Source of the DNA: Caldithrix sp964598255
Lineage (GTDB): Bacteria; Calditrichota; Calditrichia; Calditrichales; Calditrichaceae
Direction: 5' to 3'
DNA length: 39,034 nucleotides
NCBI GenBank assembly: GCA_964598255.1
Contig: CAZRBA010000132.1
Location: 1 to 39,034 of the forward strand
Shown piece after piece: positions 23,772 through 33,231 of the stretch. How positions within the stretch are numbered: position 1 is the stretch's first letter; each line of letters begins with the position of its first letter. The notes beneath the pieces were generated by a model. The model did no database searches, was not told where the DNA came from, and was given only the letters and a program-made list of their open reading frames with translations. A program made the translations under genes and the position numbers.

Positions 23772-25022
23772 TTACGAATTCATATTCCGTAAAAATTCGC
23801 GGTTGTTTTTGGTTTCGGCCATTTTGTCCAGCAAAAATTCCATTGCTTCAATGGGATTCATTTCGTTGAGCAGTTTGCGTAAAATCCAAACGCGGGCCAG
23901 TTCCTCGCGCGAGAGCAATAGTTCCTCTTTACGCGTACCGGAACGATTGATATCGATCGACGGGAAGATACGGCGATCGGTTAAACGACGGTCGAGCATA
24001 AGCTCCATGTTGCCCGTTCCTTTGAATTCTTCGAAAATAACTTCGTCCATGCGCGAACCGGTATCTACCAGTGCGGTGGCAATAATGGTCAAACTGCCGC
24101 CTTCTTCCACATTACGTGCCGATCCGAAAAAGCGTTTGGGCTTTTGCAAGGCGCTGGAATCGATACCGCCGGAGAGAATTTTACCACTGTGTGGAACAAC
24201 CGTGTTGTGTGCACGCGCCAAACGGGTTAAACTGTCCAATAAAATGACTACGTCACGCTTGTATTCCACCAGACGTTTGGCTTTTTCCAGCACCATGTCT
24301 GCAACCTGAACGTGGCGTTCTGCCGGTTCGTCAAAAGTGGAAGAAACCACTTCCGCATCTACCGAACGTTCCATGTCTGTGACTTCTTCCGGACGTTCGT
24401 CGATAAGCAGAACCATTAAAGTGATTTCGGGATGATTTTTGGTAATGGCATTGGCGATTTTTTGCAAAAGAATGGTTTTACCGGTACGCGGTTGGGCTAC
24501 AATCAGGCCGCGCTGGCCTTTACCGATGGGCGTCAGTAAATTCATGATGCGCATGGAATAGTCTTTACTGGTGGTTTCCAGATTAATGCGCTCCATCGGA
24601 TATAGGGGGGTAAGATTTTCGAACAGATCGCGTTCGCGCGCTTTTTCCGGCGATTCGTCGTTTACAGCCTCGACACGCAACAGAGCAAAAAAGCGTTCGT
24701 TTTCTTTCGGCGGGCGAATTTGTCCGGTAACCGTGTCACCGGTGCGCAGGCCAAAACGTTTTATTTGTGAGGGTGAAACGTAAATATCGTCCGGACCGGG
24801 CAAATAGCTGTAATCTTGCGAACGTAAAAAACCGTAACCGTCTGGTAGAATTTCCAGAACACCTTTGGAAAAAATAAGTCCTTCCTGAGCGGTCTGTTCT
24901 TCCAAAATGCGAAAAATAAGTTCGGATTTTTTTAAACCGGAAATACCGGTAATGTTCATTTCCTGAGCGATTTCGGTAAGCTCGGAAATTTTTTTCTTTT
25001 TGAGTTCTTCAATGTCTAACAT
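23772..25022 (-). CDS. rho: Transcription termination factor Rho
   Basis: Hexameric RNA-dependent ATPase helicase that terminates transcription. The 416 residues match the usual length. Order: N-terminal SAP-like region (ISELTEIAQEMNITGISGLKKSEL, about 12-35), RNA-binding cold-shock-like domain with GVLEILPDGYGFLRS (54-68), Walker A GLIVAQPRTGKT (about 171-182), Walker B VVILLDSLTRLARA, and the Q/R-loop region SSALQKPKRFFGSARN. The start has GAGG upstream. Transcription probably begins at the strong promoter about 125 bases upstream, leaving a long leader. Confidence 0.97.
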   Translation of the reverse strand: MLDIEELKKKKISELTEIAQEMNITGISGLKKSELIFRILEEQTAQEGLIFSKGVLEILPDGYGFLRSQDYSYLPGPDDIYVSPSQIKRFGLRTGDTVTGQIRPPKENERFFALLRVEAVNDESPEKARERDLFENLTPLYPMERINLETTSKDYSMRIMNLLTPIGKGQRGLIVAQPRTGKTILLQKIANAITKNHPEITLMVLLIDERPEEVTDMERSVDAEVVSSTFDEPAERHVQVADMVLEKAKRLVEYKRDVVILLDSLTRLARAHNTVVPHSGKILSGGIDSSALQKPKRFFGSARNVEEGGSLTIIATALVDTGSRMDEVIFEEFKGTGNMELMLDRRLTDRRIFPSIDINRSGTRKEELLLSREELARVWILRKLLNEMNPIEAMEFLLDKMAETKNNREFLRNMNS

Positions 25023-25154
25023 GAATAAACCTCGTTGTTATTTTGAAATTATTGATATATGTCCTTATTATTGGCTACCGGAAATTTCTAAAGTACAAAT
25101 TTGACAATCAGGGAATGATTGAAACGGAATTCTTAAAATACTTACGCTAACCGG

Positions 25155-25183
25155 AATATAAAAGCATTCACGCATCTTGTCAA
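25155..25183 (-). promoter_or_regulatory. Sigma-70 type promoter of rho
   Basis: On the minus strand a perfect TTGACA (25178-25183) is followed, exactly 17 bases later, by TATATT (25155-25160). The predicted start near 25147 gives a leader of about 125 bases before the rho ATG. This is the best promoter match in the window. Confidence 0.85.
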
Positions 25184-25267
25184 ATCAATTTTTTATTTAT
25201 TCGTTGCGCTTGCTTTGCTTTTTTTGAAAGATAAATGTTTTTAAAGGCAATCGGTTCCCTGAATATT

Positions 25268-25294
25268 AAAAGGACAAATTTTCTTGTGCCTTTT
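25268..25294 (-). terminator. Probable terminator of folC
   Basis: On the minus strand AAAAGG-C-ACAA pairs with TTGTCCTTTT with one bulged C and a 6-base loop, just after the folC stop codon. The T's are mostly in the stem, so strength is uncertain. Confidence 0.55.
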
Positions 25295-25297
25295 CCG

Positions 25298-26587
25298 CTA
25301 ATAGCTTGGAATATTCAAACGGTTCATCAAATCACCGATTAAATAGTGGCTGCCGCTAACAAGTAAAATATCCGATTGTGTCAATGCGGAACGTGCGCGG
25401 CGCAATGCTTGATTTGCATCGCTAATAATTTGTACGGGAACGGAATGCCGTTTAAATGCCTCGGCCAGGCGATTGGCCGAAAGTTTTTTATGGGTATTCG
25501 GCTCCGTTAGCAAGATGTTTAGATTTTGTTCGCTCAAATAAGTTACAATCGATTCAAAATCTTTGGTTTCTAACAAACCCAATAATAGCCAAATATTTTT
25601 TTGCGGACATACCCGACGAACAAATGAAAGGGTCTGACGAATACCGGCAAGGTTATGGCTTACGTCGAACAGAATACGCGGTTCTTTTTGCACGGTTTGC
25701 AGGCGTGCCGGCCAAATTTTGTCTTCCAGAACGGTTTGGATGGCGGAAAAATCGATTTTGCGTTTGCGTTGCAGCAAAAAACGATGGGTTGTCAAAAGCG
25801 CAAGTGCAATATTATGTGCCTGAAACGTACCTGTTTGTCTGCTATGTAAAAGCAGGGGGCCAAAGTTTTCGCGTAAAAATTCGATTCGGAATCGTAGGCC
25901 GTCTAACGATTGTTCGATTACGGCAATATGCAAATGTTCGGGCAAATAGAAAAACCGGTTGTGATTTGAGACGCGCGTTAGGAAAACGCTGAGCGCTTCG
26001 GGTTTTTGTTTGGCCGAAAGTACCGGGGCATCGGCTTTGATGATACCCGCCTTTTCCGAGGCTATTTGTTCGAGGGTGCCGCCCAATTGTTTTTGGTGAT
26101 CGTAATCGATCGGGGTTATAACTACCAGTTCGGGGCGAACAATGTTCGTAGAGTCCAAACGTCCGCCCAATCCTGTTTCGATTACCGCCACATCCACTTT
26201 TTGACGGGCAAAATAGGCGAACCCCAGAGCTGTGGTGGTATCGAAAAAAGTGACTTTGCGTTTGTAAACGTAATCTTGATGTTCCTGCCAAAAACGAACG
26301 ATAAATTCCGGGTCGATTAAACGGTCGTTAACCCGAATGCGCTCGCGGTAATCTCTTAAATGGGGACTCGTGTAAAGACCAACCTTAAAACCGTGGGCAT
26401 GTAAAAAGGCAGCAATAAAAAAGGCAGTGGAACCTTTGCCGTTGGTCCCGGCCAGATGAATAATCGGGTAATTTTGCTCCGGATGGCCTAAACGTCGCAC
26501 AAAATTTTCGATGTTTTCCAGACCCAGCTTAATGGCAAATTCCTGCAGATCGTAAATTTCACGTACGGTTTGTCGATAGGTTTTCAT
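25298..26587 (-). CDS. folC: Folylpolyglutamate synthase / dihydrofolate synthase
   Basis: Mur-ligase-family ATP-dependent enzyme that adds glutamate to dihydropteroate and folates. The 429 residues are normal. The N-terminus YDLQEFAIKLGLENIENF is typical. The P-loop is HLAGTNGKGST (44-54), followed by GLYTSPHLRDYRERI, the family signature ETGLGGRLDSTNIV (137-150), TPIDYDHQKQLG, the KAGIIK motif, and the C-terminal ILFDVSHNLAGI and LVSGSHYLIGD. The upstream sequence has no clear Shine-Dalgarno, but the start matches the family's N-terminus. It follows uppS by 45 bases on the same strand. Confidence 0.94.
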   Translation of the reverse strand: MKTYRQTVREIYDLQEFAIKLGLENIENFVRRLGHPEQNYPIIHLAGTNGKGSTAFFIAAFLHAHGFKVGLYTSPHLRDYRERIRVNDRLIDPEFIVRFWQEHQDYVYKRKVTFFDTTTALGFAYFARQKVDVAVIETGLGGRLDSTNIVRPELVVITPIDYDHQKQLGGTLEQIASEKAGIIKADAPVLSAKQKPEALSVFLTRVSNHNRFFYLPEHLHIAVIEQSLDGLRFRIEFLRENFGPLLLHSRQTGTFQAHNIALALLTTHRFLLQRKRKIDFSAIQTVLEDKIWPARLQTVQKEPRILFDVSHNLAGIRQTLSFVRRVCPQKNIWLLLGLLETKDFESIVTYLSEQNLNILLTEPNTHKKLSANRLAEAFKRHSVPVQIISDANQALRRARSALTQSDILLVSGSHYLIGDLMNRLNIPSY

Positions 26588-26632
26588 GGGGCTTTTGTTA
26601 AATATGATTTGTGGTTAAACGTTCGGAAAATT

Positions 26633-27427
26633 TTAACGATTACCATTGCCTTTGGTATTAACATGTTCCTGTTTTTGTCGGATTTGTTCGCTGATCATGC
26701 CAAAGCGACGTTCACGCTGCATGTAATCCCATACGGCTTCGATAAAAGGAGCTTTGCGGAATTCGGGCCAGGGAATTTCGCTAAAGTAAATTTCGGCATA
26801 GGCCATTTGCCACAACAAAAAATTGCTAAGGCGATGCTCGCCTCCGGTACGGATGATTAAATCGGGGTCCGGCTGGTCGGAAGTGTACAAATACCGGCTG
26901 ACGACGTATTCATTAATGTCATCCGGGGTTAGTCTCCCACTTAAAATTTCTTTGCCCATAGCCCGGAAGGCATCGACCAATTCTTGTCGTCCCCCGTAAC
27001 TTAAAGCCACATTCAATGTAAGGCCGGTGTTGTTTCGGGTTCGTTCCATACCCTTAAGCATGGCTTTACGGGCGTAATCTGGCAGTTTGTCCAAATGACC
27101 GATGGTTTTCACGCGAACATTACGTTCCATCAAACGCTTTATTTTACGGTTGATAGTGGTAACCAGCAATTGCATCAGCGAGGCCACTTCCCAGCTTGGC
27201 CGCCGCCAGTTTTCTTCGGAAAAGGTGTAAATAGTCAAATAGCGTATACCAATTTCCGTGCAGGCATCGATCATTTCTTCGACAGAATTAACGCCTTCGT
27301 TGTGCCCGGCCACGCGGGGTAGGCCGCGTTTTTTCGCCCAACGTCCGTTCCCGTCCATAATAATGGCAATATGTTTGGGGATATTGCTTTGTTCTTTTAA
27401 AATTCGGATTTTTTCCGTAATCGTCAA
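26633..27427 (-). CDS. uppS: Isoprenyl transferase (undecaprenyl diphosphate synthase)
   Basis: cis-Prenyltransferase that makes the C55 lipid carrier for peptidoglycan from farnesyl-PP and isopentenyl-PP; peripheral to the inner membrane. Motifs: HIAIIMDGNGRWAKKRG (19-35, with the catalytic Asp of MDGNG), TIYTFSEENWRRP, LNVALSYGGRQEL, and PDLIIRTGGEHRLSNFLLWQMAYAEIYF. The last contains RTGGE where RTSGE is commoner. The start appears to be TTG at 27427, with GGGTG just upstream; no in-frame ATG lies before the conserved core. 264 residues, slightly longer than average. The last residues are charged and not part of the fold. Confidence 0.93.
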   Translation of the reverse strand: MTITEKIRILKEQSNIPKHIAIIMDGNGRWAKKRGLPRVAGHNEGVNSVEEMIDACTEIGIRYLTIYTFSEENWRRPSWEVASLMQLLVTTINRKIKRLMERNVRVKTIGHLDKLPDYARKAMLKGMERTRNNTGLTLNVALSYGGRQELVDAFRAMGKEILSGRLTPDDINEYVVSRYLYTSDQPDPDLIIRTGGEHRLSNFLLWQMAYAEIYFSEIPWPEFRKAPFIEAVWDYMQRERRFGMISEQIRQKQEHVNTKGNGNR

Positions 27428-27500
27428 TGTGCACCCGTATTGTTTGTTTAACTAATTTAACCATCACCTTTTAAATGGGTGGCATTAAAAAAGTTGCATA

Positions 27501-27602
27501 TTGTTTTTAACGAAGTGCGAACTTACAAACATTTTGGAGAATAAGCAATAACGAAGGCCCGAAAATCAACAGGTGAAAGCTGCGGCCCGAGCAGTTTTTT
27601 TT
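27501..27602 (+). ncRNA. Possible short terminated transcript (attenuator or small RNA) upstream of lepA
   Basis: A promoter-like pair, TTGTTT (27501-27506) and TACAAA (27524-27529), is 17 bases apart. A terminator-like hairpin, AAGCTGC (27577-27583) with GCAGTTT (27591-27597) and eight T's, ends at 27602. No plus-strand gene lies before it. The heptamer GGCCCGA occurs twice inside, once as the hairpin loop. The transcript would be about 65 bases, ending about 120 bases before lepA. Both elements are predictions from sequence. Confidence 0.35.
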
Positions 27603-27720
27603 ATGTTTGCGAGCCGAATTTTCAAACGGCAAGCAACGATTCGGGCGGCGTACAAAAATTGCTTTTGGATAGTTGAATGGCTAACTTAATAATTTTAATG
27701 AATTGAACCGTTGGGGAACG

Positions 27721-29526
27721 ATGAAGCAGGAAAACATAAGAAATTTTAGTATTATTGCCCATATCGATCATGGTAAATCCACACTGGCCGACCGTTTGTT
27801 GGAACGTACGCATACGCTTTCGCAACGCGAATTAAAAGCGCAGGTATTAGACGATATGGATTTGGAACGTGAACGGGGTATTACCATTAAATCGCATGCC
27901 GTACGTATGGTGTACAAGGCCAAAGACGGAAAAGAATACATTTTGAATTTGATTGACACGCCCGGCCATGTAGATTTTACCTATGAGGTTTCCCGCAGTT
28001 TGGCTGCCTGTGAGGGGGCATTGCTTTTGGTCGATGCCGCTCAAGGCATTGAAGCGCAAACCATTAGTAATTTGTATTTGGCCCTGGAAAACGATGTGGT
28101 CATTATTCCGGTTATTAACAAGGTCGATTTGCCCAGTGCTCAGGTGGATGTGGTAAAGCAGCAAATTATCGATTTGCTTGGTTGCAATGAAGATGAAATT
28201 TTGCTGACCAGCGCGAAAACGGGTTTGGGTGTGGATGATGTTCTGGAAGCGATCGTACGCGAAATTCCTCCGCCGGAAGGTGATGCCAATGCGCCTTTGC
28301 AGGCACTGGTTTTCGATTCGCTTTTCGATAATTATCGCGGTGCGATCAGCTATATTCGAATTTTTAACGGAACATTGCGCAAAAACGATTCCATTTTGTT
28401 TTTCAGCACCAAACGTGCCTACCAGGCGGAAGAAATAGGCGTATTGCGTTTAAAGCGGCATCCGGTAAAAGAATTACGTGCCGGTGAAGTAGGGTATTTG
28501 ATTTCGGGTGCCAAAAACGTAAAAGATATTCACGTAGGCGATACGGTAACCCACGCCAAAAACGGAGCAAAAGAGCCGTTGCCCGGATACAAAGAAATAA
28601 AACCGATGGTTTTTTCGGGAATTTATCCCATCGAGTCGGATGAATTTGAAAATTTACGAGACGCTCTGGAAAAGTTATCTTTAAACGATTCGGCTTTGAT
28701 GTACGAACCGGAAACATCGAAGGCATTGGGTTTTGGCTTTCGTGTCGGTTTCTTGGGATTGTTGCACATGGAAATTGTGCACGAGCGTTTGGAACGCGAA
28801 TACAATTTGGCTATAATTAACACCGTTCCCAATGTGGTTTACCGCGTGTATTTGCAAAACGGAGAGATGAAAGAAATCCACACACCAACGGATTTGCCGA
28901 ATCCGGGTACCATTGATCGTATTGAAGAACCGTACATTGCTGCACAAATTATTACGCCTGCCGAATACATCGGAAATATCATGAAACTTTCACAGGAAAA
29001 GCGGGCCGTATTCAAAGCAACCAATTATCTGGATCCCACACGCGTGGATATGGAATTTTTATTTCCACTTTCGGAGGTTATTTTTGATTTTTACGATCGT
29101 TTAAAATCAGTTTCGCGCGGATATGCTTCGTTCGATTACGAACTGGAAGGATATCGGCCAGGTAAATTGGTGAAGTTGGACATTCTCATAAACGGGGAGC
29201 CTGTGGATGCGCTTTCTACCATTGTGCACGAAGACAAGGCTTACGAAATGGGACAAAAACTGTGCCGCCATTTAAAGGAACTTATTCCGAGACAGCTTTT
29301 TGTCGTTGCCATTCAGGCGGCCATCGGCAGCAAAATTATTGCCCGTCAAACCGTAAAGCCCTTGCGTAAAAATGTTACAGCCAAATGTTATGGTGGCGAT
29401 ATTAGCCGCAAACGGAAACTTTTGGAGAAACAAAAAGAAGGCAAAAAGCGTATGAAACAAGTCGGTCGAGTAGAAATTCCGCAGGAAGCGTTTTTGGCGG
29501 TTCTCTCGATGAATAAGGAAGACTAA
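27721..29526 (+). CDS. lepA: Elongation factor 4 (LepA GTPase)
   Basis: Ribosome-associated translational GTPase implicated in back-translocation or ribosome assembly. The frame opens at 27703, but the ATG at 27721 is preferred: a GGGGAA site precedes it, and the protein then starts MKQENIRNFSIIAHIDHGKST, as in the family. 601 residues, normal. G-domain motifs: AHIDHGKST (G1), RGITIKSHAVRM (G2), DTPGHVDF (G3), NKVDLPSA (G4) and SAKTGLG (G5). The C-terminus carries the LepA-specific region with KCYGGDISRKRKLLEKQKEGKKRMK. It starts a plus-strand run with lepB and hemW, an order seen in many bacteria. Confidence 0.97.
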   Translation: MKQENIRNFSIIAHIDHGKSTLADRLLERTHTLSQRELKAQVLDDMDLERERGITIKSHAVRMVYKAKDGKEYILNLIDTPGHVDFTYEVSRSLAACEGALLLVDAAQGIEAQTISNLYLALENDVVIIPVINKVDLPSAQVDVVKQQIIDLLGCNEDEILLTSAKTGLGVDDVLEAIVREIPPPEGDANAPLQALVFDSLFDNYRGAISYIRIFNGTLRKNDSILFFSTKRAYQAEEIGVLRLKRHPVKELRAGEVGYLISGAKNVKDIHVGDTVTHAKNGAKEPLPGYKEIKPMVFSGIYPIESDEFENLRDALEKLSLNDSALMYEPETSKALGFGFRVGFLGLLHMEIVHERLEREYNLAIINTVPNVVYRVYLQNGEMKEIHTPTDLPNPGTIDRIEEPYIAAQIITPAEYIGNIMKLSQEKRAVFKATNYLDPTRVDMEFLFPLSEVIFDFYDRLKSVSRGYASFDYELEGYRPGKLVKLDILINGEPVDALSTIVHEDKAYEMGQKLCRHLKELIPRQLFVVAIQAAIGSKIIARQTVKPLRKNVTAKCYGGDISRKRKLLEKQKEGKKRMKQVGRVEIPQEAFLAVLSMNKED

Positions 29527-29544
29527 GGAATTAGGAGGCATTTT

Positions 29545-30261
29545 TTGAGCAAGCCTGTTGTCAAAAAGCAAAGTCGTTTTAAAGGATTAACAGAAGGATT
29601 ATTTTCCGCTTTAATTGCCGCGTTGATTATTCGGCAATTTCTCATTCAAGCGTACACTATTCCCACCTCGTCCATGGAAGATACGTTGCTCATTGGTGAT
29701 TTTTTGTTGGTAAATAAATTTAATTACGGCATGCGAACACCGGATTGGATTGGCATTCCCTACACCAAAATCGGTTTCGATTTGCCCTGGTTTCGCTTTC
29801 CGGCATTGCGCCATGTCAAACCGTATGATGTGGTTGTGTTTCGTTATCCCAAAGATCATTCGTTGGATTACATTAAGCGTTGCATTGCCAAGGGGGGGCA
29901 AACCGTGGAAATTGTCAATAAAGTGGTGTATGTGGACGGCAAGAAGTTTCCCCTACCGCCACATGCCAAGTTTGTGGATCCGCGAATTTTTAAACGCGAT
30001 GAAGGGCACTTTTTCTTTCCGACATTTCGTAATTTGGGCAGCCGGGATAATTACGGCCCCATTACTATTCCCAAAGGCAAATATTGGATGATGGGTGACA
30101 ATCGCGATAACAGTTCGGACAGCAGAGTTTGGGGATTTGTGGACCATAGCGAAATTGTGGGACAAGCCTTGATTATTTATTTTTCGTGGGATTCGCAAGT
30201 GCCTATAACGCAAATTTTCAGGAAAATTCGTTTCGGCCGAATTGGCCGCGTTATTCGATGA
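29545..30261 (+). CDS. lepB: Signal peptidase I
   Basis: Inner-membrane serine protease that removes signal peptides from exported proteins. 238 residues with one N-terminal membrane segment (about 17-36). The catalytic serine is Ser43 in IPTSSMEDTL, the general-base lysine is Lys111 in DYIKRCIAKGGQ, and the box MMGDNRDNSSDSRVWGFV is near the C-terminus. The start is TTG, supported by TAGGAGG six bases upstream. It follows lepA by 18 bases, and its stop overlaps the hemW start (ATGA). The many signal-peptide proteins downstream would be its substrates. Confidence 0.95.
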   Translation: MSKPVVKKQSRFKGLTEGLFSALIAALIIRQFLIQAYTIPTSSMEDTLLIGDFLLVNKFNYGMRTPDWIGIPYTKIGFDLPWFRFPALRHVKPYDVVVFRYPKDHSLDYIKRCIAKGGQTVEIVNKVVYVDGKKFPLPPHAKFVDPRIFKRDEGHFFFPTFRNLGSRDNYGPITIPKGKYWMMGDNRDNSSDSRVWGFVDHSEIVGQALIIYFSWDSQVPITQIFRKIRFGRIGRVIR

Positions 30262-31418
30262 AATCCGAAGCCAAAAACATATCTTCGAATCCGGGCCTCT
30301 ATCTTCATATTCCGTTTTGCGAACGCAAGTGCGGTTACTGTGATTTTTATTCGGTAACCGCATTATCCCGAAAATCCCTGTTTGTGCAAATGCTTATTGC
30401 GGAAATTAAGCTTACCGCAGAATCGATATCAAGGGAAAATATTTTTGATACGGTTTATTTTGGCGGTGGTACTCCATCGCTTTTAACCCCAGGAGAACTG
30501 GAAAGCATTTTACGTACTTTGCGGCTTGGCTTTAATTTTGCTTCCGATTGCGAAATTACCCTTGAGGTAAATCCAGGCACAGTGGTCGAATCGTATTTGC
30601 GCGAATACAGAACGTTGGGTATTAATCGTTTAAGCATCGGAATACAAAGTTTTAATGATCATGAGCTTAAATTGTTGGAACGTATTCATTCGGCCGAGGA
30701 GGCACTGCGTACTTTCGATGTGGCCAGAACGGCCGGTTTTGAAAATATTGCCATCGATTTAATTTATGCCTTACCCGGGCAAACAGCAGCCGATTGGCAA
30801 AGGTCCATGCAAAAAGCGATCGCATTGAATCCCGAGCATATTTCGGCGTACAATTTGATTTTTGAAGAGGGGACACCGTTTTACAGCCGAAAAGAAAAAG
30901 GTTTGTTAAAACCAAAGGGCGAAACGGAAGAATTGAACTTTTTTTTGTTAACCAATGAATTCCTTGGCGATCACGGTTACCAGGCTTATGAAGTTTCCAA
31001 CTATGCTTGCGATCCGCGTTTTTTTTCGCGGCACAATTACAAATACTGGCGGCATGTACCATATTTGGGCTTCGGGCCTTCCGCCCACAGTTTTTGGCAG
31101 GGCGAGCGCCGCGCGAACGTACGTTCGCTGTTGCAATATCTTTCGTTTTTACAAAAGGGCAAGCTTCCCGTGGGATTCAGAGAAACCATAGATGATAAAA
31201 CCGAGGAATTCGAACACATCTTTTTGCGATTGCGCACCTATGAAGGTTTGCACACGGATTATTTTAAACAACGGTTCGGTCGATCTTTTTTCGATTCGTA
31301 TCGTTCAATTATTGATTTGTTGCTTTCAGCGGAATATGCCCGGTGGGAAGCACCGTTTTTTCGCCTGACTAAAAAAGGAATGGCTGTTTGCGATGAAATT
31401 TTACCGCTTTTTTCGTAA
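30258..31418 (+). CDS. hemW: HemW-like radical SAM protein
   Basis: Heme chaperone family related to, but distinct from, the coproporphyrinogen III oxidase HemN. The start is the ATG overlapping the lepB stop, giving 386 residues. The radical-SAM motif CERKCGYC supplies Cys21, Cys25 and Cys28 (CxxxCxxC). Next come FGGGTPSLL and EVNPGT, then RLSIGIQSFNDHELKLLERIH, the domain IDLIYALPGQT, and the C-terminal winged-helix region with LGFGPSAHSF. HemN's additional cysteine after the CxxxCxxC motif is absent (next residue Asp29), favouring HemW. The last 26 bases overlap the next gene. Confidence 0.92.
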   Translation: MKSEAKNISSNPGLYLHIPFCERKCGYCDFYSVTALSRKSLFVQMLIAEIKLTAESISRENIFDTVYFGGGTPSLLTPGELESILRTLRLGFNFASDCEITLEVNPGTVVESYLREYRTLGINRLSIGIQSFNDHELKLLERIHSAEEALRTFDVARTAGFENIAIDLIYALPGQTAADWQRSMQKAIALNPEHISAYNLIFEEGTPFYSRKEKGLLKPKGETEELNFFLLTNEFLGDHGYQAYEVSNYACDPRFFSRHNYKYWRHVPYLGFGPSAHSFWQGERRANVRSLLQYLSFLQKGKLPVGFRETIDDKTEEFEHIFLRLRTYEGLHTDYFKQRFGRSFFDSYRSIIDLLLSAEYARWEAPFFRLTKKGMAVCDEILPLFS

Positions 31419-33231
31419 ATCGATTTTTCTGATTTTGTTCACACTTTTTGGGGCTTTTCCGGTTTCGGTTTCGGGTCAGCAAATGGACCGCGAACAACGC
31501 ATTGCCGACTTTTTGAAAAATTCGGGGAATTACGAACAGGCTTTGGCGCTTTATTTAAAAGCATATCATGCGGGCAAACAAAATTTTATTTTGATAAATA
31601 ACATTCAACAATGCTACGAAAAACTAAAGCAATACCCAGATTTAATTGTCTTTTTGCAAGATGTAATAAAACGGAATCCCGGAAATCTGGAATATCGGGT
31701 AAAGTTAGGACGGGCATATTATTTAAACGGAAATCCTGAAAAGGCCATTGCCCTGTGGGATTCGTTATTAAAAACACACCCCGAAAATATTTATTTGTAT
31801 CGGTCGCTGGGCGCCAATTTGATTCAACTTCGCCTGTACGACCGGGCCATTCGGGTTTATCGGGCTGCAATCGAAAATATTCCCCGCCAAAAAAGTTTGT
31901 ATCGTGAAATTGCCATGATTTATCGGGCGCAGCTTGATTATGCGCATGCTCTTAAAAACTATCTGAATTACTACAAAGCTTTTCCATCTCAATTCGGCTA
32001 TATTCGTTCGCAAATTATTGCCATGAGTTCGGATACCTCTGCTATTGTCCCTATGATTACGGTTCTTCAGGAATACCAGCAGCACAACAAATCGTTACTT
32101 GGGGTAAACGAATTGTTGGCGGATATGTTTTTGCGACAAAGAAATTATGCGGCGGGATTTAAAGTTTACCTTTCGCTGTACAAAAAAACCGGCGAAAGCA
32201 ACTATTTGTATCGTTTTGCCAACAAGGCGGCAAAAGCCGAAGCTTTCGATTTTGCCAACAAAGCATTGCAAATATTAACGAAGGAAGCCGGAAATTCAAA
32301 ACGGAAAGCCTTGTTTCGTCTGGAACTGGCCCGTAACTATTACAAATGGGCGAAGCAGTTGATTGCCAAAGGTCAGCAAAAAAAAGCAATAAAAAAGATC
32401 GGGAAAGCAGAAAAATTTGCCGACGAGCTGCTGCATTCCAAACCGCGTTCGGGATATTGGTGGGCTGCCTGTGATTTGAAAGGTGATATTGCATTAACAT
32501 ATTATCAGGATGTGGATCGAGCGATTACCTGGTATCAAAACGTATTGGCCGCACATATTGATATTGGCAGTAAAGATCGTACGCGTCTTAAGCTTGCCCG
32601 TTGTTATTTGATTAAGGGTAATTTGAACCGGAGTTTGCATATACTGAACGAAATACGATCGGCAATGTACGGAAATTTGGTACGCTTTAAAAAGGCGGAA
32701 ATATTATTTTATCAGGGGAAATTACATAAAGCCAAACAGGCATTTCAAAATCTTTCGCAAACGCTTTCGGCCGAAGATTCGTTGGCCAATAATGTATTGG
32801 AACGGCTGCTGTTATTGAATTACAGTGACCGCGATTCGGCCGTTTTGGTAAAATTCGCTCGGGCTGAGTTACTTAAACGACAAGAAAAATTATCGGAGGC
32901 TGCTCGTATTTTTGAACAATTGGAAAAAAAACAGTCCGATTTAAGCGCCCGCTGCGGAGAAGAAGCGGTTAATTTGTATATTAAAATGGGTAAACTCGAT
33001 CTTGCCGAAAAGTTAATCCGAAAAATTGAAAACGATTATCCCAATTATGTGAATAATGATCGTTTATACTTTTTACTGGCATTGGCCCGACAAAGAGAAA
33101 AGCGTTGGCAAGAGGCTTTTGAGACATATCAGGCATTAATCAACAAATATCCCGATAGCTTCTTATTGGAGCAAGCGCGGGAGAATGCACGGATGATTCG
33201 TAAACTTTATTTGAAAGCGCAGGTGGAGTAA
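31393..33231 (+). CDS. Exported tetratricopeptide-repeat protein, large
   Basis: 612 residues starting with a signal peptide (MKFYRFFRKSIFLILFTLFG, probably cut near VSGQQ). The rest is tandem TPR-like helical hairpins: YEQALALYLKAYHAG, NLEYRVKLGRAYYLNGNPEKA, IYLYRSLGANLIQLRLYDRA and others, through to a last TPR (AFETYQALINKYPD, about 580-593). No enzyme motif is seen. It overlaps hemW by 26 bases, and its stop codon directly abuts the next start, so it is probably co-translated with the following exported protein. Likely a periplasmic scaffold; specific function unknown. Confidence 0.85.
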   Translation: MKFYRFFRKSIFLILFTLFGAFPVSVSGQQMDREQRIADFLKNSGNYEQALALYLKAYHAGKQNFILINNIQQCYEKLKQYPDLIVFLQDVIKRNPGNLEYRVKLGRAYYLNGNPEKAIALWDSLLKTHPENIYLYRSLGANLIQLRLYDRAIRVYRAAIENIPRQKSLYREIAMIYRAQLDYAHALKNYLNYYKAFPSQFGYIRSQIIAMSSDTSAIVPMITVLQEYQQHNKSLLGVNELLADMFLRQRNYAAGFKVYLSLYKKTGESNYLYRFANKAAKAEAFDFANKALQILTKEAGNSKRKALFRLELARNYYKWAKQLIAKGQQKKAIKKIGKAEKFADELLHSKPRSGYWWAACDLKGDIALTYYQDVDRAITWYQNVLAAHIDIGSKDRTRLKLARCYLIKGNLNRSLHILNEIRSAMYGNLVRFKKAEILFYQGKLHKAKQAFQNLSQTLSAEDSLANNVLERLLLLNYSDRDSAVLVKFARAELLKRQEKLSEAARIFEQLEKKQSDLSARCGEEAVNLYIKMGKLDLAEKLIRKIENDYPNYVNNDRLYFLLALARQREKRWQEAFETYQALINKYPDSFLLEQARENARMIRKLYLKAQVE

